A stretch of 64,000 bases of DNA from Parietaria judaica (Eukaryota; Streptophyta; Magnoliopsida; Rosales; Urticaceae): positions 45,439,732 through 45,503,731 of the forward strand of contig OX940862.1 in the NCBI GenBank assembly GCA_954871525.1, read 5' to 3'. Positions within the stretch are counted from its first letter, which is position 1; each line of letters starts with the position of its first letter. Shown here in pieces: positions 58,643-64,000 of the stretch. The position numbers were made by a program, and so were the translations under genes. Under the pieces are notes generated by a model. It searched no databases. It saw nothing but the letters and a program-made list of their open reading frames with translations, and had not been told where the DNA came from.

Positions 58643-58660
58643 TGGTGCTAGAAGAACGGG
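58643..58660 (+). other. Candidate primer-binding site of the Tat-type element
   Basis: TGGTGCTAGAAGAACGGG resembles the TGGCGCTAGAAG-like sites after Tat/Ogre-type LTRs, and the gag relic follows downstream. The exact tRNA partner is not established here. Confidence 0.45.
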
Positions 58661-58979
58661 GTAAGCAAGATATACTTCGAGCCCCTTTGAAGCAACCACA
58701 AGTTCTATTCACCATAAACCCGTCCGCATGGGATAAAGAAGGTCACGCCCTTGAAGAGCCGCTGCACAAAGACCTTTTTCTCCAAGAAGAACGATCCACT
58801 CCTGAAGTAACCGTCAAGGATATCAAGAAACCATGACAGATGCTAAGAAAGCGGGAAATCCCCTGAGGAAGTAGTCACTAGCCATACTCGAGCCCTAGCA
58901 GCAGCGTGCCCAAGGGGCTTGGAAAAGAAGAAAACTGCAAGCACAAACAACTACACGGCTCCAAATATGCCGGATGAAG

Positions 58980-60420
58980 GAATCGCTCCCCTTAAGTGGT
59001 TAGAAAACTAGTTCATGAGCTTTACGCAGATGCTTGCAAAGAATCCGAACCTCGTTTACATTGTTGAAGGAAAAAAAACCCAATCAGCAAAATGAAGAAG
59101 ATTATCAACACCTCTCAACGGGTGGAGGAAACATTGACGGCCCTGACAACGAGCACGGGGACCCCATATCCATAATCAAAGAACGGGGTCTTAAATCTCT
59201 AGACCGTCCTCCTTCGCACGACTAGGAGAGATGGACGAAGTCGCCGACAATGGAAGCAAAGACGATTCCAACACCAGCAACAGGCAAACACGGGAATACC
59301 ACCTGAAAATAGGGAAAACCTTCCCCATCATCTCAATCAGGCGACTTAGGGAGGAAGTCACCGTCCAAACCTCAACAAACAATGGGAAGCGCCAGGACAA
59401 CAGTAAGCTCCTCTCAACGTCAGAGGAACACATGAAAATTTAACTCTGCATTAAAACACCTTTGCCACCGGGAAAGAGAGATCACACAACGCTCCCCCAC
59501 TTGCGATAGGATCATCAGTCCGATCTTTCTCACATAGTCCAAGGACTCCAGAACGAGATGATGGAGTTCAAAGGTTCCTACGGAGCCCTCTCCGGAAAAG
59601 GAAACATGGCCAAAAAAATTGTCTCTCCCTTCGCACCCAACAGCCTTGCGGAAGAAATGAATTGAGATTTTCGATGGCCAACCAACCTCATGTACGACGG
59701 CAGTCAAGACCCAATCTACCACCTTGTACAGAAGCATACCATAATGCAAATGACGAAGTGCTCGAAAGGCACGATGTGTCAGGCCTTCTGCGTAATGCTA
59801 GCTGGGCCATCATTTGAATGGTACCAACGCTTGGCCAAAGGGTTGGTAAGCTTGTTCGATGAACTCAACGAGCGTTTCATTTCAAGATTCGCCAGTTCGC
59901 TCATGCACCGCAAGGAAATGTTTGATCACTAAAACAAAGGATTGATGAAAATCTGCAACGGCACCTCAATCGGTTCACCAGGGTGGCGAACAAGGTCAAC
60001 GACTACTCGGATGGCGAAGCCATCATAGCTATAATAGATGGGCTGCAAACTAGGGAATTCTTAAAATAATTTGTAGGCAAGTGACGAAAGATCGTGAATG
60101 AACTCATGGCACGAGCGGCTCAACACATATCCATCGAGGAGTTTTTTTAAACTCGGAGGAACCAATGCGAGAAGCGGGCCTCGTGGCAATGAAGATAGGA
60201 ATGATAGCGAAGCTAGAAAGAAGAAGAACCGCCCTAACCCGCGCCTAGAAACCAAAAGCCTCGCCATGAAGAATTTTTGCCAGCAACACCTTGGACGACA
60301 GCTGAATGGCTCCTGGTTCACGCCCTTGACAACCACGCCTGCAATTATACTCAGCTTACACGGTGACAAGTTTGTCAAGCCGCCTCCTCTCAAAGGAAGA
60401 AAGAGGGTTAAAAACCATTA
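58980..60420 (+). pseudogene. Tat-type gypsy gag relic
   Basis: The leader part (58660-59650) is poorly coding, with IAPLKWLEN-like text near 58990. The Gag domain is clear at 59670-59932: FRWPTNLMYDGSQDP, GTMCQAFCVMLAGPSFEWYQ, LFDELNERFISRFASSLMHR. A stop at 59932 and shifts follow, then NGSWFTPLTT and KFVKPPPLKGRKRVKNH at 60305-60420. The same blocks appear on the minus strand at 45404-47500, so the two relics belong to the same lineage. Gag forms the particle; this copy cannot. Confidence 0.82.
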
Positions 60421-60950
60421 GTGCTTTTTCCATAAAGACATGGGTCACCTCACATACGAATGTGGGCACCTTAAAATGAGATGGAGAACCTGATACAAGA
60501 CGAGCACCTCAATGAATTTGTGATAAATATGGTCACCAAGGATGATGCAAATCCTGAACCGTGGCACCAAAGCAACAATCAATGACGTGGCACCAACCAG
60601 GACGTACCAAGACTCGAAGAACAACCATATGATCCGAAGACCCTACCCCCCCCCCCCCCCCCATAAATGTCGTATCTACCATCTTTGGGGGGCTAGGTAC
60701 TGGAAACACCTATAGAAGCCGGAAGAATTACGCAAGGGCCTTAGAAGGATATTGATACGTCCACCAGGTTAACTACCTAGGGAAATATGTCCCCCCGCTC
60801 ATCATGCCTATGGAAGACATCAGTTTTACGAACGAAGAAACAAAGATCGTCGCCCAAACTCATAATGATGCCCTTGTTACGCCAAGGGCACCAAGAAGAT
60901 ACTGCCAAAGATGAAGACGGAGGCCGCCCAGAAGCTCCAAAAAGTCTAAA
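60421..60950 (+). pseudogene. Gag zinc knuckle and protease-region remnant of the Tat-type element
   Basis: CFFHKDMGHLTYEC (60422-60463) is the CxxH-type knuckle typical of Tat Gag. Then come INVVSTIFGGLGTGNTYRSR and KNYARALEGY (60664-60755), text seen before Tat protease domains, and SFTNEETKIVAQTHNDALVT near 60820-60880, the lead-in to protease. The active site is not seen. A 17-C run at 60646-60662 interrupts the frame and may be a sequencing or assembly problem. Confidence 0.7.
60646..60662. repeat. 17-base C homopolymer
   Basis: An uninterrupted run of C within otherwise coding-like Tat sequence. Its length is likely to be unreliable in sequencing. Confidence 0.85.
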
Positions 60951-61302
60951 GCCTCTTAGGAGGCACATTGATCTCCAGATGAAGACCCCCTCATGAGGAT
61001 TCTCCCCGTTAAGGAAAGATCCTTTGCAGGATAGTATCTTCTACGGTTTCCAAGAAGTGTCACAATAACCGCAACGCTTCTATGAATTGCTTCTCCAAAC
61101 TGCTTCGGGTAAAACGTTTATTTTCCACCAAAATAATCCTCGTGGGAGATCCGAGCTAGGTCACAAAGATGAGCTCAACGTACGCAGGAGAACAACCTTC
61201 TTCCACCAGTCTCGCCTGCCAAACCTGCTTCAGCATGGAACAACAGCCGGCATCGACCTCTAGCTCCACAAAGCCATATGTATATAACCCCTAAAGTGTC
61301 AC
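60951..61302. other. Degenerate continuation of the Tat element, nothing recognised
   Basis: Frames are closed by stops at short intervals and no protease or RT motif is visible. RT, RNase H and integrase appear to be deleted. Confidence 0.4.
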
Positions 61303-61818
61303 GTGCAAACACTATCTTCTACTGTTTTTCTTTTAAAAGACCCTTCGAGAGGTCTCATAATCTGGATTTTATGTTTTCTCGAAAACAACATACTCAAGGA
61401 ATTAATGGGAAAAGAGCATCGTAGCTTGAATTACAAATCACCAAAGCCGGAGGCAAGCAAGGTCAGGAATCGAAGCGCAAAGGCTATCTTTAAGTACGAA
61501 TACCCGAGACCGGAGATGGGCACGGCGGGAGGTCGTAACATGAAGGCTATCTTTGTCTACGAACCTCTGAAACCCCGCCGGCTGAAAGGCACGAGAGGGG
61601 AAGATGAAAGTACCAAAGATTCGGATTTTTCCGTCTGCTACCTAGGGCGAGCATGGGGCCTAGGTCAAGTAGGACGAGGATTCACACCCTCATTTGATTA
61701 TTGGTTCCTCCCATGTCTTTTGTCGGCTAGTAAAAAACTAAAGATGTTTTACTCGGAGGGTAAAGTACTACTGTTAAGGGCGATCACCTCCGACCTCTGG
61801 CAGTTCTGCATAGGCTAG
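61303..61818 (+). CDS. Open frame of 171 codons, unknown, within the Tat element
   Basis: It is the longest frame of this part but starts with GTG rather than ATG; the first ATG lies well inside. It contains two related basic segments (AIFKYEYPRPEMGTAGG and AIFVYEPLKPRR), then a Gly-rich patch (GRAWGLGQVGRGFTPSFDYW). No known domain is recognised. It may be a decayed pol-to-aORF spacer of the element rather than a gene. Confidence 0.3.
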   Translation: MQTLSSTVFLLKDPSRGLIIWILCFLENNILKELMGKEHRSLNYKSPKPEASKVRNRSAKAIFKYEYPRPEMGTAGGRNMKAIFVYEPLKPRRLKGTRGEDESTKDSDFSVCYLGRAWGLGQVGRGFTPSFDYWFLPCLLSASKKLKMFYSEGKVLLLRAITSDLWQFCIG

Positions 61819-63003
61819 CTGGGTTGAATAGTTCATGTCTTCAGACATGGGCGTTGTCGTGCCTTAGTTACACATTTGTAGAAGCCAGTAAGTAAAGACC
61901 TCCGAGGTATCATACTGCATGATTCAACCCTACAGGATTAAAACATACAACGGGATGACCGGATAACAACAACACGAATTCAAAAAGTCGTCTAAAAAAC
62001 ACCCATGCCAATCGATATTGAAGCTGCTATCACAAGAGACGAAGACATTGGACGAAGCCATCCCGACATCCACACAGGAAGGCACAATCTGAAACGACGG
62101 GCCCAAACCACAAGAACAAAGAAGCAAAGAGGTTTCAATGCCTCACCTCAACACGTAGTCACACTTGAACCTCCGGACGCGGTGATTAACCAAAAAGGCT
62201 GAGGAACAGAGAAACCTTGACATCCCGCTTCACCACGGAAGTGACACATGGAGGGTACACCAACCAGAACCGCCAGTCCCTAGCCGGGCTATGAAGAGAA
62301 AGATGGATCTCTTTTTGAAAAGTCCGCCAGATAAAAAGCTCAAACTGAACATACATTCCAAGATATTCGTTACATAAACGAGGAAAGTCTCAAAGCCCCT
62401 TGCAAGCCATCCTAACATGGACACACCGAGGCTCTTGACAGGTCTCCAAAGTTGAGACACTGACCAACCATGACAAATTTTGCTGAGGCAGTCTCGAAAA
62501 GTACAAGACGCCGAAGAATTCCTTAGGAACGAGCCTTCAAGAAAATACAATCACGAGTATATGCAAGGAAGGCAGCCAACGTAATCGAATCATCGAAACA
62601 AAAGGCGACGACAAACATGGGAATATCATCTACCATAAAAGTACCGGGATAATACACGAGGCACATCCATGAAGGTCATTATAATCCTCATAAATACATA
62701 TATGTGATCGATGGTACCAGATGCATCAAAACTCGCGCCAAAAAAACCAATAAATAAGTCATTACTCGCCAAAAAAAAGGAGTGAAGATAAGTACATAAA
62801 TAAGTACAAACGGTGCAAACACAATCTAACCAAAGAACGTTAGTCTGACATGTCGCTATCCTTCCCCAAGCCACTAAGGTCCAGACGCCCAGAGTGATCC
62901 GCTGCAGATCAACAGGCCCCATCAGCTTCTGCCGAAAGACTTTAGGAATCTATATACCATTAAGGAATCCCATGTCAACATCTCAATCAACACTCTCCCA
63001 GCG
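61819..63003. other. Non-coding spacer of the Tat element
   Basis: Small frames on both strands show no motif. The sequence is less AT-rich than the copia LTRs, matching the rest of this element. Confidence 0.4.
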
Positions 63004-63957
63004 GAAACAACGTCGAACTCTATGAACCCGCCCTAGAACATGTCACTTGACAAAGCCTCCCAAGTCATCGTCCTTTCAACCTCGGCACGATCACCAGCGG
63101 CTCGGACCTCGCTAACCTGGGCCTCGGCCGCAGCCAGTGCCGCCTGAAGGGTCCCCAAGACCTCGTCGCTCTTGTGAAACTGAAGCTCCAATGCCGTCGC
63201 CCTTGAAAAATAAAACGCAACACTACATCGGGCTGACTCTAGCTCGCGCTCGAGATCACTCACCCTCAGAAGAGAACAAACAAGTGTCAGGCGGTGCTCA
63301 TCTTCCACAGCTTGAATCTCGCAGAATTCATCCTACACCTTCTGCAAAGAACTCCGGGCCTCCTCTAACTCGGACGAAGCGGCCTCTCGGCCCGCAATCA
63401 CTCCACGCATGTGGGAATCCTCGACCTCCTTTTGCAAGGGCTCAGCCTCTCCCGAAAGATCATCACGCTCCACCGTTAGCTGCTCACTGCCAAATTGGCT
63501 AAGGTGTCGGCACACTCCACAACCCCCATCTGCGCCACATATGTGAGACCCAAGGGTGTCACATTCCTCATCTCAGCAGCAACGAGTCGGCCTAACGAAG
63601 GTCCAGCATCGGATCTCGACAAGCCATCAGCATATCGCGCGTGAGAGCGCGTGAGAGGACTCTCACAAGACGGCCTCCCCCTTGGTCCACCTTACCATCT
63701 AACGGAGAGGATCCACGAGGACTCTGCCTCGTAGACACGTCAGCTCCTCGAGGAATGACACTAGAAATACGCGGCACAGGGATAAGAATCCCCTCTGAGG
63801 AGACAAGAGCTGCTCCTCCACCAAGGATCAGGGCATGCTCCAAAAAAGGATCAGAGGAATCTAAGCATTTCCGCTTCCTTTTCTTCAGAAGAGTCGACGC
63901 GACGGAGCCCTCCAACGTGCCTCTTGAAATGCCAGCCCCGCTAATAGGATTAATCAT
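63004..63957 (-). pseudogene. Antisense ORF of the Tat-type element: nuclear-signal and coiled-coil protein, fragmented
   Basis: Minus strand, in three pieces. 63957-63592 is a Ser/Gly/Arg-rich part with a KKRKRKC nuclear-localisation-like patch. 63515-63333 (ERDDLSGEAEPLQKEVED, GREAASSELEEARSSLQKV) and 63308-63033 (RVSDLERELESARCSVAFYF, LGTLQAALAAAEAQVSEVRA) have the heptad pattern of a long coiled coil. Frameshifts or introns separate them. Some Tat elements carry an antisense ORF between pol and the 3' LTR; position, strand and coiled-coil tail fit that. The amino-terminal part would lie beyond the window. A captured host gene fragment is the alternative. Confidence 0.55.
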
Positions 63958-64000
63958 CCGCGGTGTGAACTTTATCCAAACGTGACCTACAAAACAAAAA

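Noticed and set aside
1..64000. Host genes, rRNA, tRNA or organelle insertions
   Set aside because: No exon-like run with host-protein motifs, no tRNA cloverleaf and no rRNA blocks were seen; tRNA-like words are retroelement primer sites.

Overview
This is plant nuclear DNA made almost wholly of nested transposable elements. I see no convincing host gene, rRNA, tRNA or organelle sequence. The kingdom is clear from several signs: copia and Ty3/gypsy elements primed by initiator methionine tRNA, a Tat-lineage gypsy element with an antisense coiled-coil ORF, and a CACTA-type DNA transposon carrying an ULP1-like protease. The AT-rich background and very long (2-2.7 kb) copia LTRs suggest a dicot with a repeat-rich genome. 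I cannot name a species.

Layout, left to right. 1-5475 is a patchwork: a chimeric LTR end (1-1227), a plus-strand copia pol scrap (1228-1835), LTR debris (1836-2990), and a minus-strand copia pol relic with RT and RNase H (3070-4725). 5476-20663 is one decayed minus-strand copia element with about 2.6-2.8 kb 'family A' LTRs. Its 3' LTR holds a 5.5 kb CACTA-like element (5901-11395), and its leader holds a solo 'family C' LTR (14998-17141). 20664-26095 is a stack of LTR pieces (minus-strand LTR-like block, truncated family C LTR, Tat-like LTR) around an unidentified block at 22200-23465. 26060-36070 is a second minus-strand copia relic: pol pseudogene, leader, PBS, and a 5' LTR split by a family A solo LTR with a perfect GTGTA duplication. 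36071-47604 is a minus-strand Tat-type gypsy relic split by a full-length but dead plus-strand chromovirus-like gypsy element (37643-45398, perfect AAGTT duplication). 47605-56870 is four more LTR blocks (family C, a plus-strand family A-type 5' LTR, and two others). 56990-64000 is a plus-strand Tat-type element: LTR, candidate PBS, gag remnants, protease-region remnant, and a minus-strand coiled-coil ORF at the far end.

Nothing here looks functional as a pathway. The retroelement genes once worked together as gag-protease-integrase-RT-RNase H polyproteins, but each set now has stops, frameshifts or missing domains. The most unusual object is the CACTA-like element. Roughly fifty copies of a GC-rich near-palindrome (core GGCCGCGGCC or GGCTGCGGCC) sit in three clusters, in an otherwise AT-rich element that also holds a 366-bp tandem repeat, a 130-bp tandem repeat and a ULP1-type cysteine protease relic with its catalytic motifs still readable. 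No transposase is visible. A second theme is conserved non-coding structure in the copia elements: a 20-22 bp palindrome and a hairpin in U3, and a thrice-repeated motif with a short conserved ORF in the leader.

All calls come from reading the sequence. Family labels A, C, E and F are local names used here only.
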